64,000 bases of DNA from assembly GCF_001942495.1 (NCBI RefSeq), contig NZ_MKZS01000001.1, forward strand, positions 2,873,665 to 2,937,664, read 5' to 3'. This document shows positions 27,481 through 35,879 of this stretch, one piece after another. Made by a program: the position numbers and the translations under genes. Source of the DNA: Moorena bouillonii PNG (GTDB lineage: Bacteria > Cyanobacteriota > Cyanobacteriia > Cyanobacteriales > Coleofasciculaceae). Each line of letters begins with the position of its first letter. The first letter of the stretch is position 1. The notes beneath the pieces were generated by a model that saw only the letters and a program-made list of their open reading frames with translations, searched no databases and was not told the DNA's origin.

Positions 27481-28434
27481 CTAAGGCATAGATAATTCCC
27501 CAACCACTTCTAAACGCTTGTATTTACTGAGGTTAATAAACATCGACTCCAAGGTGTCTGCCACGGAAGGAGTAATCCAAGCCATTTGCTTAAGTAGGGC
27601 AATGGCTGCAGCATACTTAGGTGATTTGCCTCCATCGAGGACTTTAATGGCTAGACCCATATTCTGCCCAACGCGACCGATACATTGAACCCCTTGTGCT
27701 CCCGATTTACTGACCAGTTCCCCTTCGGATAATCGCATCAGTTCTGTATCAAATCCCCCATCCCCGGACACCATCTGGGGATGACTGATCATGGCGCGGA
27801 CAATACGCTCCATGGCCAGATTATTACCAGAAGAGAGCAGAGCGTACAATAATGCCATTTGCCGTAGTTGCAAAAAATAAGTCGGAGCGCCACAGTCGTC
27901 GTGAGCAAGAATTAACTCTTGCTTCGGCATCTGTAGCAGCTCCGCTACTTGGCTTAAGATTAACATTTGCACGGGATGATTATACTCCAAATAGCTCTTG
28001 ATTAGCCACTGCCTTTGTTGACAAACAGCCAACATTCCAGCATGTTTACCGGAACAGTTATGTTGCAGTGAACTTTCCTTGCCTGGGGGAATGGGACACT
28101 GTAGTGCTGATGGGTCAACATCACAGCGCCAAAGAATATTAAAGACCTGCCTTACCTGCTCCATCGTGCTGTGATGGGAACCACACATAATAGCCAAGTC
28201 TCGGTCGGTGAGATTGTAACGCTCAATGGAACCTGTGGTAGTCACCGCTAACGCTTGGAAAGGTTTGAGTGCAGAGCGAATGAATGTTGAGGTTTCTGGG
28301 TTACCTGCAACATATAACATCCGCCCCCGGTCATCACACACAACCGCTTGAGCTGAATGAACTGATTCGATAATGCCTTCCCGTAGTAAACGGACTTCTA
28401 AGGCTCGTGTTTTAGTACGTTTTCCCCTGGTCAT
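27481..28434 (-). CDS. Asparaginase (asparaginase II superfamily)
   Basis: This 317-residue protein of the thermolabile Asparaginase_II type hydrolyses L-asparagine to aspartate and ammonia. Typical family stretches are EVRLLREGIIESVHSAQAVV, SALKPFQALAV, the HHSTMEQV region and NCSGKHAGMLAVC. The length is normal. It is last in a same-strand series after yqeK, a small ORF, rsfS and CGLD27, with a 45-bp gap to CGLD27. A weaker clue to cotranscription is that all gaps in this series are short. Confidence 0.9.
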   Translation of the reverse strand: MTRGKRTKTRALEVRLLREGIIESVHSAQAVVCDDRGRMLYVAGNPETSTFIRSALKPFQALAVTTTGSIERYNLTDRDLAIMCGSHHSTMEQVRQVFNILWRCDVDPSALQCPIPPGKESSLQHNCSGKHAGMLAVCQQRQWLIKSYLEYNHPVQMLILSQVAELLQMPKQELILAHDDCGAPTYFLQLRQMALLYALLSSGNNLAMERIVRAMISHPQMVSGDGGFDTELMRLSEGELVSKSGAQGVQCIGRVGQNMGLAIKVLDGGKSPKYAAAIALLKQMAWITPSVADTLESMFINLSKYKRLEVVGELSMP

Positions 28435-28479
28435 GGATTAGACTTAAAGCTACCCTATAGCTTAGTTGGAGCAATCGAG

Positions 28480-28986
28480 CTAGGTGGCTGATAACACACG
28501 CCAAATGATGTTGCCACCAATCACGACTATAATCAAAAATCCGAACGTCCAGTGTAAACGTCGCAAAATTGGTTGGAGTTCATAAGAAACAATTAAGCGA
28601 TCGCGAGCCAAAATTTCTGGAGTTTTTGTCCAGGTTTGACCGTCATACCAGCCTGACTCCTCGTAGACTATGGTTTCTCTGATCAAGCGATCGCGTACAT
28701 AGAACCAACCTAGGTATAGCCGCAGCAAACTTAAAATCAAGAAGATACTTGCTCCTGCCCCGCCACAGAGCAGAAACTTGATTATCGCTTTTTGCGGTGG
28801 AAAACTGACTGCTGCTATCGGCCCTGAAACCAGCCAGCTCAACCCCCAAACCCAAGTCAGCTTGATCACATAATTTGGTAGTTTCAGCCTTACCCAGTTA
28901 AAAAACCAAGATTCTTTTAGTTCTTGGTATTCATTTATGGGTTGCTGCTCTTCTGGAACAGGACATACATAAACGGGAGATTTCAT
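28480..28986 (-). CDS. CGLD27 family membrane protein (DUF1230)
   Basis: The protein has 168 residues from the ATG at 28986, chosen because the longer frame would overlap rsfS and the conserved part starts MKSPVYVCPVPEEQQPINEY. Two hydrophobic hairpins are visible (WGLSWLVSGPIAAV to LLLCGGAGAS-like, and WTFGFLIIVVIGG). The motif YEESGWYDGQTWTKTPEILARDRL is the hallmark of CGLD27, a family conserved in cyanobacteria, algae and plants. Plant members have been linked to iron and chloroplast homeostasis; the cyanobacterial role is unclear. Confidence 0.88.
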   Translation of the reverse strand: MKSPVYVCPVPEEQQPINEYQELKESWFFNWVRLKLPNYVIKLTWVWGLSWLVSGPIAAVSFPPQKAIIKFLLCGGAGASIFLILSLLRLYLGWFYVRDRLIRETIVYEESGWYDGQTWTKTPEILARDRLIVSYELQPILRRLHWTFGFLIIVVIGGNIIWRVLSAT

Positions 28987-29011
28987 GATTATTCTTTTGT
29001 GAGTGCTGCAA

Positions 29012-29419
29012 TTAGGATGCCTGAAACTCAATCTGCTCCGCATGGCCCCAGAATGCTTCGAGATTATAGAATTTCCGTTCTTCAGGCAGCAAGATATGGA
29101 CAATCACGTCACCGTAATCTTGAAGTATCCAGATTCCCTCTGCTTTTCCTGCTGTTCGCACAGGTAAACGGTTCCATGCCTCTTCTACTTGCTGTTCAAT
29201 CGACTGAGAGATTGCCCTGACCTGTACCCTAGAAAACCCGGTTACAATTACAAAGTAATCTGTGATGTACGATACCTCTGAGACCGACAAAATCACAATA
29301 TCTGCACCCTTGCGGTCATCTGCTGCTTGAGCAACGGTTAATGCTAACCCATAGCTAGCATCCTGGTGTTCGGTATCAGGGGTTACTAAGGTGGAGGGCT
29401 TATTATTTTGATCTCTCAT
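29012..29419 (-). CDS. rsfS: Ribosome silencing factor
   Basis: This 135-residue RsfS/Iojap protein binds uL14 on the large subunit and blocks subunit joining when nutrients are low (family knowledge). Visible motifs are [38 protein letters not shown] and [12 protein letters not shown]. Its place behind yqeK is conserved in many bacteria. The CGLD27 gene starts 26 bp downstream. Confidence 0.95.
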   Translation of the reverse strand: MRDQNNKPSTLVTPDTEHQDASYGLALTVAQAADDRKGADIVILSVSEVSYITDYFVIVTGFSRVQVRAISQSIEQQVEEAWNRLPVRTAGKAEGIWILQDYGDVIVHILLPEERKFYNLEAFWGHAEQIEFQAS

Positions 29420-29466
29420 TAAGCGTTTAATTCCTCGCTTTACAAAACAATCTGTTCTAATAGTAA

Positions 29467-29595
29467 TTAAGTTTTCTTGTGCTTAATCACTTGCTGTACA
29501 ATTCTTTTCATTTCTTTTCTTTGCTTCTTCATTTGACACTCACACTGCTGTTGACGAAACATTCCTGAAAGATAGGAACGGGGGACTTTAGGCAT
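29467..29595 (-). CDS. 42-residue basic protein between yqeK and rsfS
   Basis: This short ORF starts [17 protein letters not shown] and ends VIKHKKT. Its ATG overlaps the last codons of yqeK by 8 bp (GTAAATGCCTAA), suggesting translational coupling. About a third of the residues are Lys or Arg and two cysteines lie at 18 and 20. It fills an otherwise empty 168-bp gap between two conserved genes. I do not recognise the protein. It could be chance, but position, coupling and composition favour a real gene. Confidence 0.5.
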   Translation of the reverse strand: MPKVPRSYLSGMFRQQQCECQMKKQRKEMKRIVQQVIKHKKT

Positions 29596-30199
29596 TTACA
29601 CAATCTGTCTTACTCTCTCTTTTAGCTGTTGTCTTCCTGGACATCTGTTGAGCCCAGTTTCGAGTCAATATCATACGTTGGTGAATGGGACGAGGACTCT
29701 CTAGCAGGAATTTTAAAGAGTAGTCACAGGCTAACCAAACAGTTTTGTATAGATCTTGCTTAGAGAGATTTCGTAAGGCAAGTAAATCCGGTGTATCACC
29801 ACGACCTGGCTCAATAGTATCAGCAATAAACACCACACAACTGAGGGGGGTCATACCCTCACGCCCTAACGTATGGAGAGCGATCGCTTCCAATACTGCT
29901 TCATCTTTGACTCCAAACTGCTCTTGGGCAACAATAGCACTGACATCTGCATGCAATAAGTGAGGCGCGGCTTCACAGACTGGATCGACTTCTATGCCGT
30001 TATCTCTAGCCATTTGCAACAAGCGCTCAGGCTTAAAGCATTTGGCTAGGTCGTGCAACAACCCTGCTTGACCTGCCTGCTGAGCATTGAGATGATGAAG
30101 CTCAGCGAGTTCAACAGACATCTGTTCAACCCGCAATATATGCTGTAGCCGAGAAGACGGTACATTATCTGCTAACCAGGTCAACACCTGATCACGCAT
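29588..30199 (-). CDS. yqeK: YqeK, HD-domain Ap4A hydrolase
   Basis: The protein has 203 residues from the ATG; a GTG one codon upstream is an alternative. HD-domain motifs are RLQHILRVEQMSVELA, AGLLHDLAK and AIALHTLGREGMTPL, followed by FIADTIEPGR. These match YqeK, which splits Ap4A symmetrically into two ADP. It is first in the series yqeK - small ORF - rsfS - CGLD27 - asparaginase. The tail [17 protein letters not shown] is basic and variable. Confidence 0.92.
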   Translation of the reverse strand: MRDQVLTWLADNVPSSRLQHILRVEQMSVELAELHHLNAQQAGQAGLLHDLAKCFKPERLLQMARDNGIEVDPVCEAAPHLLHADVSAIVAQEQFGVKDEAVLEAIALHTLGREGMTPLSCVVFIADTIEPGRGDTPDLLALRNLSKQDLYKTVWLACDYSLKFLLESPRPIHQRMILTRNWAQQMSRKTTAKRESKTDCVNA

Positions 30200-30202
30200 C
30201 AC

Positions 30203-30652
30203 CTTAAAAAGCTCCTAAGACATGTAATTGGTAACACTCGCTAATTCTTTTTTTAAGAAAATCTTAACATTTTTGCTTGATATAGCGGATAATACCTGAT
30301 ATGTCTATTAAAACATTTTCTCAAGACTTTAGCAAGAAAAAGTTATGGCAAAGGGAGTCGGGAGTCGGGAGTCGGGAGTCGGGAGTCGGGAATCGGGAGT
30401 CGGGAACTTTAGAAGAAAAATTCTCACAATTCCTGCAGGTATTACTATATAGGGGAATGAGTTACACAGGATTTTTTCCCTGTTTCCTGTTATCCGTTAT
30501 CCGTTATCTGTTATCCGTTATCCGTTATCTGTTATCTGTTATCTGTTCCCTGTTCCCTGTTCCCTATTCCCTGTTCCCTAAAACCCAATTTGTAGGTTAC
30601 TTAATTGAAAATTGCTATAGCAATCATTTAGGATTGCTATAGAAAAAAAACC
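30203..30652. repeat. GGGAGTC and TTATCYG/TTCCCTG repeats
   Basis: GGGAGTC heptamers (30355-30405) and a TTATCCG/TTATCTG/TTCCCTG heptamer array (30485-30582) fill most of this gap. Near 30610-30645 is AATTGCTATAGCAATC, a palindromic motif followed by GGATTGCTATAG. The yqeK promoter should lie near 30220-30300. No credible gene is present; one 113-residue ORF is repeat-coded. Confidence 0.7.
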
Positions 30653-31744
30653 TTAGCCATCAGCTAAATCGGGAAACACTTCTCGGACTGCTGGATGAAC
30701 CAACTGGTGATTCTGGACATTAACGCCCTTGGCTAAAGCGGGATTATTTTCCAGAGCGCTCAACCCCTGATTGGCCAGACTGAGTACGTAGGGGAAAGTA
30801 CTATTGTTTAGAGCCACAGCTGATGTGCAGGGAACAGCTCCAGGCATATTAGGCACCCCATAGTGAACCACACCCTCCTCGATATAAATGGGATTGGTAT
30901 GGGATGTAGGTCGTAATGTTTCAATACAGCCTCCCTGATCCACAGCAACATCTACAATCACTGAGCCATTAACCATTTTTTTGACTAGAGAGCGGGGTAC
31001 TAAAATGGGAGCACGACGACCAGGAACTAACACTGCCCCAATCAACAGGTCAGCATCAGTAACAGCCGCTTCAATATCTGCTGAATTGCTGTAGAGGAGT
31101 TCCACTCTTGACCCAAAGATGGTTTCTAAATGAATCAAGCGTTGAACATTAATATCAAAAATCTGTACTCTCGCTCCCATCCCCACAGCTATTTTCGCCG
31201 CTTCTGTACCGACAACTCCGCCACCAAGAATTACCACCTTACCTGGTCTGACTCCGGGAATACCCCCCAACAGCACCCCTCTTCCCCCCTGCTGACGCTC
31301 CAGAAATCTGGCTCCAAATTGTACGGAAAGACGACCAGCAATGATGCTCATTGGGGTTAGCAGCGGTAGGCTGTGGTCTGGGAGTTCTACGGTTTCATAT
31401 GCGATCGCATTCACCCCCGATTGCAGCAACTGCTCGGTTAAAGCACGGTCAGCAGCTAAGTGTAGATAAGTAAACAACAGCTGTCCTTTTTGAAGCAAGG
31501 TATACTCTGGCGCTAGGGGTTCTTTGACTTTGACTACCAGTTCCCGATTCCAAGCCTCAGCCGCGTCTAAGACAATTTTGGCTCCCTGACGCTGATAGTC
31601 CTCATCGGTAAAGCCAGCACCAGTGCCAGCATTAGTTTCAACGAAAACTGTATGACCCGCTTCTTGTAAAACCCTGACACTACTGGGGGTTAATCCCACA
31701 CGAAATTCTTGATCTTTCGTTTCTTTGGGAACACCGATTTCCAT
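30653..31744 (-). CDS. ald: Alanine dehydrogenase
   Basis: This 363-residue enzyme interconverts L-alanine and pyruvate plus ammonia with NAD. Motifs are MEIGVPKETKDQEFRVGLTP at the start, VVKVKEPL with the substrate-binding lysine, the Rossmann loop ILGGGVVGTEAAKIAVGMGA, and VDVAVDQGGCIETLRPTSH. The length is normal and the frame intact. It is transcribed away from the hli gene, with about 100 bp between starts. It serves nitrogen and carbon turnover in the cytoplasm. Confidence 0.96.
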   Translation of the reverse strand: MEIGVPKETKDQEFRVGLTPSSVRVLQEAGHTVFVETNAGTGAGFTDEDYQRQGAKIVLDAAEAWNRELVVKVKEPLAPEYTLLQKGQLLFTYLHLAADRALTEQLLQSGVNAIAYETVELPDHSLPLLTPMSIIAGRLSVQFGARFLERQQGGRGVLLGGIPGVRPGKVVILGGGVVGTEAAKIAVGMGARVQIFDINVQRLIHLETIFGSRVELLYSNSADIEAAVTDADLLIGAVLVPGRRAPILVPRSLVKKMVNGSVIVDVAVDQGGCIETLRPTSHTNPIYIEEGVVHYGVPNMPGAVPCTSAVALNNSTFPYVLSLANQGLSALENNPALAKGVNVQNHQLVHPAVREVFPDLADG

Positions 31745-31847
31745 GCTTTTACCTCTTTGGCTTACTGGTGCTGTATCTAAATGTGATCTAAATGTTAAAA
31801 TTAGTGAAGTTAAGTAACTCCACTATAGCTTGGCAACTTTTCTCACT

Positions 31848-32018
31848 ATGACGCAACCCCAACCCTCTAAAGTCCCTCAACTCCAGTCACCTAAGTTTGG
31901 GTTTAATGATTACGCAGAACGCTTGAATGGTAGAGCTGCCATGATTGGTTTTATTTTGACTCTGGCAATTGAATACTTTACTGGTCAAGACTTATTAACC
32001 TGGTTAGGCTTACAGTAG
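31848..32018 (+). CDS. High-light-inducible protein (one-helix Hli/Scp)
   Basis: The protein has 56 residues from the ATG at 31848; a TTG 18 bp upstream is less likely. The single membrane helix carries the chlorophyll a/b-binding signature NDYAERLNGRAAMIGF, with the Glu-Arg-Asn-Arg ligands intact. Hli proteins sit in thylakoid membranes, bind chlorophyll and carotenoid, and protect photosystems under light stress. Length and motif are typical. Confidence 0.95.
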   Translation: MTQPQPSKVPQLQSPKFGFNDYAERLNGRAAMIGFILTLAIEYFTGQDLLTWLGLQ

Positions 32019-32302
32019 AACTAGTCCCAGAGTCGGTCAGTGGGAGAGTCGGTCAGTAGGAGAGTCGCTTAAGCTACTGACCTGCTCCTGTAAGCCCTTT
32101 CAAGAATAAGCGTTGCCATAGTTCCCAGGATTGGCAAAATTGATCTTGAACTTCCCGGTTGCTCTGGGGATGTCGAAGAATTATATATATCAGATATATC
32201 TCAGTAACAGTGAAGTCTCCCAACTAAGTGAGTGCTCTAGTTGGGCACTTTTGACCTATTCTGTTACAAAAGAAGTAAGTGAAATAGAGTAAGTAGTAAG
32301 CC
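32019..32302. other. Gap with hairpins after hli
   Basis: Three GTCGGTCAGT-type repeats (32035-32068) are followed by about 130 bp of non-repetitive DNA with no ORF. A hairpin with CCCAACTA (32219-32226) and TAGTTGGG (32238-32245) stems follows, ending in CACTTTT. The non-repetitive part followed by a terminator-like hairpin could be a small RNA. I cannot assign a family. Confidence 0.35.
32219..32252 (+). terminator. Possible intrinsic terminator
   Basis: An eight-base-pair stem CCCAACTA/TAGTTGGG with an 11-nt loop is followed by CACTTTT. The T-tract is short. It lies 200 bp after hli and 50 bp before the next gene, so it may end a separate short transcript. Confidence 0.35.
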
Positions 32303-32614
32303 GTGATAAATGCTTTATGGCATCGAGTCTTGAAGTCAGCTTACCGTAAAGAGCCAATCTCAGGCTTCATCGTGATTATCGGAGCGGTGGATGCTGTCAT
32401 TGGTGGTGTCGGCGGACGCTGGTCATTATTCAGTTTTGGACTGATGATGGTAGCAATAGCAGTAGCAGTCCGTTGGTGGCAAAGCCAAAGTCAGCAAACT
32501 GAACTGGCTGAGCAACCTGTGGAGCGGTATCTTCCCCCCAGTTCTTCCCGTCCACCATTACCGATGTTGAGTGCTGTCAAGCGTCAACAACCTCGACGTC
32601 AACCACCTCGATAG
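32303..32614 (+). CDS. Conserved hypothetical small membrane protein
   Basis: The protein has 103 residues from a GTG start. Two hydrophobic segments (ISGFIVIIGAVDAVIGGVG and LFSFGLMMVAIAVAVRW) form a hairpin. The C-terminal 45 residues are polar and proline-rich (PPSSSRPPLPM, QQPRRQPPR). I recognise no domain. Base use and length look like a real gene, and it sits in a run of plus-strand genes between hli and a MerR gene. Confidence 0.65.
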   Translation: MINALWHRVLKSAYRKEPISGFIVIIGAVDAVIGGVGGRWSLFSFGLMMVAIAVAVRWWQSQSQQTELAEQPVERYLPPSSSRPPLPMLSAVKRQQPRRQPPR

Positions 32615-32688
32615 GTTCAGGCTGTTCTAATATCAAACTGTTCATCCCTAAGGCAATAGGGGAAACAGAGGGGAGAGGATAGTTATTA

Positions 32689-33174
32689 GTGGTAAGTTAC
32701 CAATTACCAATTACCAATGATCTTGTCACCAATTCATCAGAGGAATGGCTCAAAATTGGTCAGGTAGCTACTCATAGCGGGTTGCCCGTGAAGACCATTC
32801 GCTATTACGAAGAAATTGGTCTGCTTGTGCCAGTCACAACCCGCTCCCCTTCTGGCTATCGCCTGTTTACGAGGCAGGTGTTGAATCGACTGGCTTTTAT
32901 AAAACGTGCCCAATCCCTAGGACTTAGCCTTAGTGAGATTCAAGACATCCTCAAAATTCATGATTTTGGTGAGTTACCTTGTGCAGCGGTGAAGCAGCAT
33001 CTACTGCTCAAAATTGAGGCAATTACCGAACAAATAGAAGCATTGGAACTACTGAAGTCCGAGTTGTTGGGTATAATTTCCGGTTGGCAAGAACATCCCC
33101 CTGACGCGGTGAAAAGTAAGACGATTTGCCCTAACCTTGGCCAAAAGGCCACGCTACGCGAACAAGCAGAATGA
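32689..33174 (+). CDS. MerR family transcriptional regulator
   Basis: The protein has 161 residues from GTG at 32689, with GGAGAGG upstream; no in-frame ATG fits. The winged-helix start LKIGQVATHSGLPVKTIRYYEEIGLL is classical MerR, followed by GYRLFTRQVLNRLAFIKRAQSLG and a coiled-coil dimer helix. It has a Cys in GELPCAAVKQHL and one in TICPN, so metal or redox sensing is possible. The last dozen residues (LGQKATLREQAE) are coded by a dispersed GGCCAAAAGGCCACGCTACG repeat, so the natural tail is altered. Its stop overlaps the next gene's ATG (ATGA). Confidence 0.88.
   Translation: MVSYQLPITNDLVTNSSEEWLKIGQVATHSGLPVKTIRYYEEIGLLVPVTTRSPSGYRLFTRQVLNRLAFIKRAQSLGLSLSEIQDILKIHDFGELPCAAVKQHLLLKIEAITEQIEALELLKSELLGIISGWQEHPPDAVKSKTICPNLGQKATLREQAE
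33135..33163 (+). repeat. GGCC...GCTACGCG unit inside merR 3' end
   Basis: This single unit of the dispersed palindromic family (CCTTGGCCAAAAGGCCACG, then CTACGCGAA) provides the final codons of the MerR protein. Relatives lie at 35458-35490, 36698-36720, 39476-39506, 40189-40221 and 44030-44065, among other places. Confidence 0.75.
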
Positions 33175-34241
33175 GAAAAACACCGTTGGCGATATTGGGA
33201 ACTGTGGTCGGGATCATGACAGTGGTCACCAGTAGCACCTATGCTAGGGAACCAAGACTGGGGCTAATGGTTGCAGCTATGCCGGAAATGGCTTCATACC
33301 AGGCTCAATCTTGGAGAACTCCTCAATTGGTGCGTACCATTGAAGCCCATTCTACCGCTGTGGATGCTCTGTCATTTAGTCCTAGTGGGCGAGTGCTACT
33401 CAGTGGGGGAAGCAGGAGTGATGCCCATCTAAAATTATGGTGGCTGAAAAACGGTCGTGAAATTGATAGCCTGCGAGTACACCAAACCTCAGTGGCAGAC
33501 CTGGCGTTTAGTGCTGATGGGAAAATTCTGGCTAGTGTCGGGGAGGATGGTGGGGTCAATTTGTGGCGATGGAATCAGGAAGACTACACAGGAGACTATA
33601 CCCGTACTTTTCTAGGGCATAGAAGCAATTTGCTTTCCCTAGCTATCACCTCAGATAGTAAAGTGTTAGTGACTGGGGGATTGGATGGTATTCGGGTGTG
33701 GGACCTCAGAAACCAACGTCCCCTTTACACTCTGGCAAATTTTGATCATCCAACCTATTCCCTAGCACTTCATCCCAAGGCCGAAACCTTGGTCAGTGGA
33801 CTCAAAAATGGCACGATTAAAATTTGGAATCTGAACACCGGACAACCGCTTTACGTTATTCGAGCTCATCAAGGTATCACTAGTGCTCTAGCTTTTACCC
33901 CTAATGGTAGAACCCTAGTCAGCAGTGGTTATGACGGTAAGATTAAGGTCTGGGATACCCGGACTTGGCAGCTTAAGTATACCTTGGCCAAACATACTGG
34001 AAAGATTCGTGCGATCGCAATTAATCCAGTTAATGGCACAATCCTCGCTAGTGCTAGTCGTGATGGGGTTCGGTTGTGGAACTTGAACACTGGTCAGCAG
34101 ATTGCTTGGTTGACTGGACATCAAGATTGGGTACAATCCGTTGCCTTTAGTCGGGATGGACGTTTTCTGGCTACTGGGGGATTTGATCGGACGATAAACA
34201 TTTGGCAGGCTAATACAACAGAGGTAGCATTTACTCAGTAA
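33171..34241 (+). CDS. Exported WD40 repeat protein
   Basis: The protein has 356 residues. An N-terminal signal (RKTPLAILGTVVGIMTVVTSSTYA) ends in a likely signal peptidase site, so it is probably periplasmic. Seven WD40 units follow (VDALSFSPSGRVLLSGGSR and so on), forming one propeller. Its ATG overlaps the merR stop by 4 bp, so the two are cotranslated. No enzymatic domain is present. A scaffold role is likely but unproven. Confidence 0.85.
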   Translation: MRKTPLAILGTVVGIMTVVTSSTYAREPRLGLMVAAMPEMASYQAQSWRTPQLVRTIEAHSTAVDALSFSPSGRVLLSGGSRSDAHLKLWWLKNGREIDSLRVHQTSVADLAFSADGKILASVGEDGGVNLWRWNQEDYTGDYTRTFLGHRSNLLSLAITSDSKVLVTGGLDGIRVWDLRNQRPLYTLANFDHPTYSLALHPKAETLVSGLKNGTIKIWNLNTGQPLYVIRAHQGITSALAFTPNGRTLVSSGYDGKIKVWDTRTWQLKYTLAKHTGKIRAIAINPVNGTILASASRDGVRLWNLNTGQQIAWLTGHQDWVQSVAFSRDGRFLATGGFDRTINIWQANTTEVAFTQ

Positions 34242-34292
34242 GGGACTTGCTTGTAAAAAAAATACCAATTACAGTAGGGTGGGCAAACTTCC
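34239..34292 (+). repeat. GGGACTTGC...GGTGGGCAAACT dispersed repeat
   Basis: The segment reads GGGACTTGC, TGTAAAAAAAATACCAATTA, then GGTGGGCAAACT. The reverse complement of 49101-49153 matches it with few differences. It is non-coding and begins at the stop of the WD40 gene. Confidence 0.65.
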
Positions 34293-34354
34293 ATTATCTA
34301 GAATACTCAAAATAACTAAACTAGTTTTGCCCACCTTACAAGCTAAACAATATC

Positions 34355-34777
34355 ATGACAGATAAATCGAATAATCTTGCTATTATTCATTTCGATGGTG
34401 TCAGCAAAAAACGCACTAATCAATCGGCATGTGCTGCTATAATTCAGTATCAGGGTGAAGTTTATCCAGTCTCTCAATACTTAGGATTTACTACTCAGAA
34501 CCAAAGTGAGTATATGGGAATAATCCTTGGACTACAGAAGACTCTAAAGCTGGGAGCCAAACAAGCCAAAATCTATGGGGATTGCGAACTAGTAATTAAC
34601 CAGCTCCATGGGGATTATATGATTAAAAACAACAATTTAGTTACCTTTAACACCCGAGCCAAAACCCTTCTTGATAAACTGGATTTCTACGAATTAATCT
34701 GGATTAACAAAACCCAAAACCTTGAAGCTGACCAGTTAGCTAATGACTGTATCGATTTAGAAAAGTCCCAGAAGTAA
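34355..34777 (+). CDS. RNase H-like protein
   Basis: This 140-residue protein has the RNase H fold and the four acidic residues expected: D in IIHFDGVSK, E in NQSEYMGIILGL, D in YGDCELVINQL, and D in EADQLANDCI. It resembles the stand-alone RNase HI/reverse-transcriptase-like group rather than the longer E. coli type. It would cut RNA in RNA-DNA hybrids. No partner gene is evident. Confidence 0.85.
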   Translation: MTDKSNNLAIIHFDGVSKKRTNQSACAAIIQYQGEVYPVSQYLGFTTQNQSEYMGIILGLQKTLKLGAKQAKIYGDCELVINQLHGDYMIKNNNLVTFNTRAKTLLDKLDFYELIWINKTQNLEADQLANDCIDLEKSQK

Positions 34778-34805
34778 AGAATGCGTGGGGTTTGCAGTAA
34801 TATCA

Positions 34806-34946
34806 ATAGGAAAGGGAATAGGGAATAGGGAATAGGGAATAGGGAGTAGGGAGTAGGGAGTAGGGAGTAGGGAGTAGGGAGTAGGCAAGAGGAATCCCCC
34901 CTCTCCCCACACTCTTGGCTCTTGCCTTTCCCTGGGAAATGGAATA
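34806..34946. repeat. GGGAATA/GGGAGTA heptamer array
   Basis: About eleven tandem heptamers (34810-34885) are followed by GGCAAGAGG and CTCTTGCC sequences that can pair. This gap separates two convergent genes, so the paired part might serve as a terminator. It is otherwise empty. Confidence 0.65.
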
Positions 34947-35210
34947 TCAGTTGTCTTTTGATGCCTGCTCCTCTTGCAACAGTTGCTCTTTGGAATCTCC
35001 CCAGTAGGCAGCGTAAGTCCAAACTTCCTCGTTATCGTTTTCTTTGGATTCTACTGACCATCGATAAATAGCTGATTTCGGCTCAACCCCAATTTCTATA
35101 AGCTTGGCCCCCATATAGTACTCCATCTGGTTTTTGGTCATGTACTTGACCCCAGTAGGCTCATTCTTCTTTACGGTTTTGGACATGAAAGCCTTAGTAT
35201 GTTTTGCCAT
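34947..35210 (-). CDS. Hypothetical protein, 87 residues
   Basis: The protein starts MAKHTKAFMSKTVKKNEPTG and has a central YMGAKLIEIGVEPKSAIYRWSVESKEN segment with an acidic tail (QLLQEEQASKDN). There are no membrane segments or recognised domain. Composition and ATG context look like a small soluble protein gene. I do not recognise the family. Confidence 0.55.
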   Translation of the reverse strand: MAKHTKAFMSKTVKKNEPTGVKYMTKNQMEYYMGAKLIEIGVEPKSAIYRWSVESKENDNEEVWTYAAYWGDSKEQLLQEEQASKDN

Positions 35211-35879
35211 TTTGTTTCTGTTTTGGACTTGAATATATAGAATTGCTGATGTCTTGCATCCGTTCTTGACTAATCTCTAGCAAGACTTAGACACAATTCT
35301 TAATATTCTAATGCTTGAAGGGAAAACACAGTTAGGTAAAGTACCCCACTTCCGGTATCTTCTGCCTGAGCAACGGCTGAGCATCTAGTGATGGGTAGGG
35401 CATGATCGTTGCCAGACTTTGCTGCTGCTGCACCATGCGAACGCGCCCCGCGTGACCATTCGCGTAGCGTGGCCTTTTGGCCAAGGTCAATCGCAAATGG
35501 GATCGCATTAGTATCAAAAAAATGATGAAGGTCAGCAGTTGTATCCAAACCAGTCTACCAAAGGTACTGCCAACGGCAATTGTGGCTTATCATCCAGTGG
35601 CCATATCCCTCAGTGTTTAGGAACTAATCAACTGCAATTCTGATCACGAGTGAGGTGCACAGGATTTTTTTTCACTCCCCGCTCCTCGTGCGGTGAAACC
35701 AATATTACTAAAACTCTTCCTCCTACTCCCTACTCCCTACTCCCGCACAAGCCTGGAATTTTTAGGTCACCCAATTGATAACTGTGATAATCTAATGTAT
35801 CTGGGAAAGTTGAACTTTTTCGGCAATATTACCTTTCCCAGAATTAAGGTATATGGTTTAAATACTAAACAGCTTAAAC
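35211..35879. other. Gap with duplicated segment
   Basis: It holds a segment of about 110 bp (35396-35505) repeated at 40136-40235, CTCCCTA heptamers (35724-35745), and at 35786-35816 a copy of the first codons of the DUF1800 gene (ATGTATCTGGGAAAGTTGAA, compare 40418-40447). No intact gene is seen. Confidence 0.6.
35396..35505 (+). repeat. GGCATGATCGTTGCC repeat, copy 1
   Basis: It starts GGGCATGATCGTTGCCAGAC, runs through a GCTGCTGCACCATG stretch and two GCGTGACC/GCGTGGCC units, and ends GGTCAATCGCA. The copy at 40136-40235 is in the same orientation. Together they bracket the TauE/SafE, cupin and IS block. Confidence 0.75.

Noticed and set aside
30301-30642. 113-residue plus-strand ORF
   Set aside because: Most of it is coded by GGGAGTC and TTATCTG heptamer arrays.
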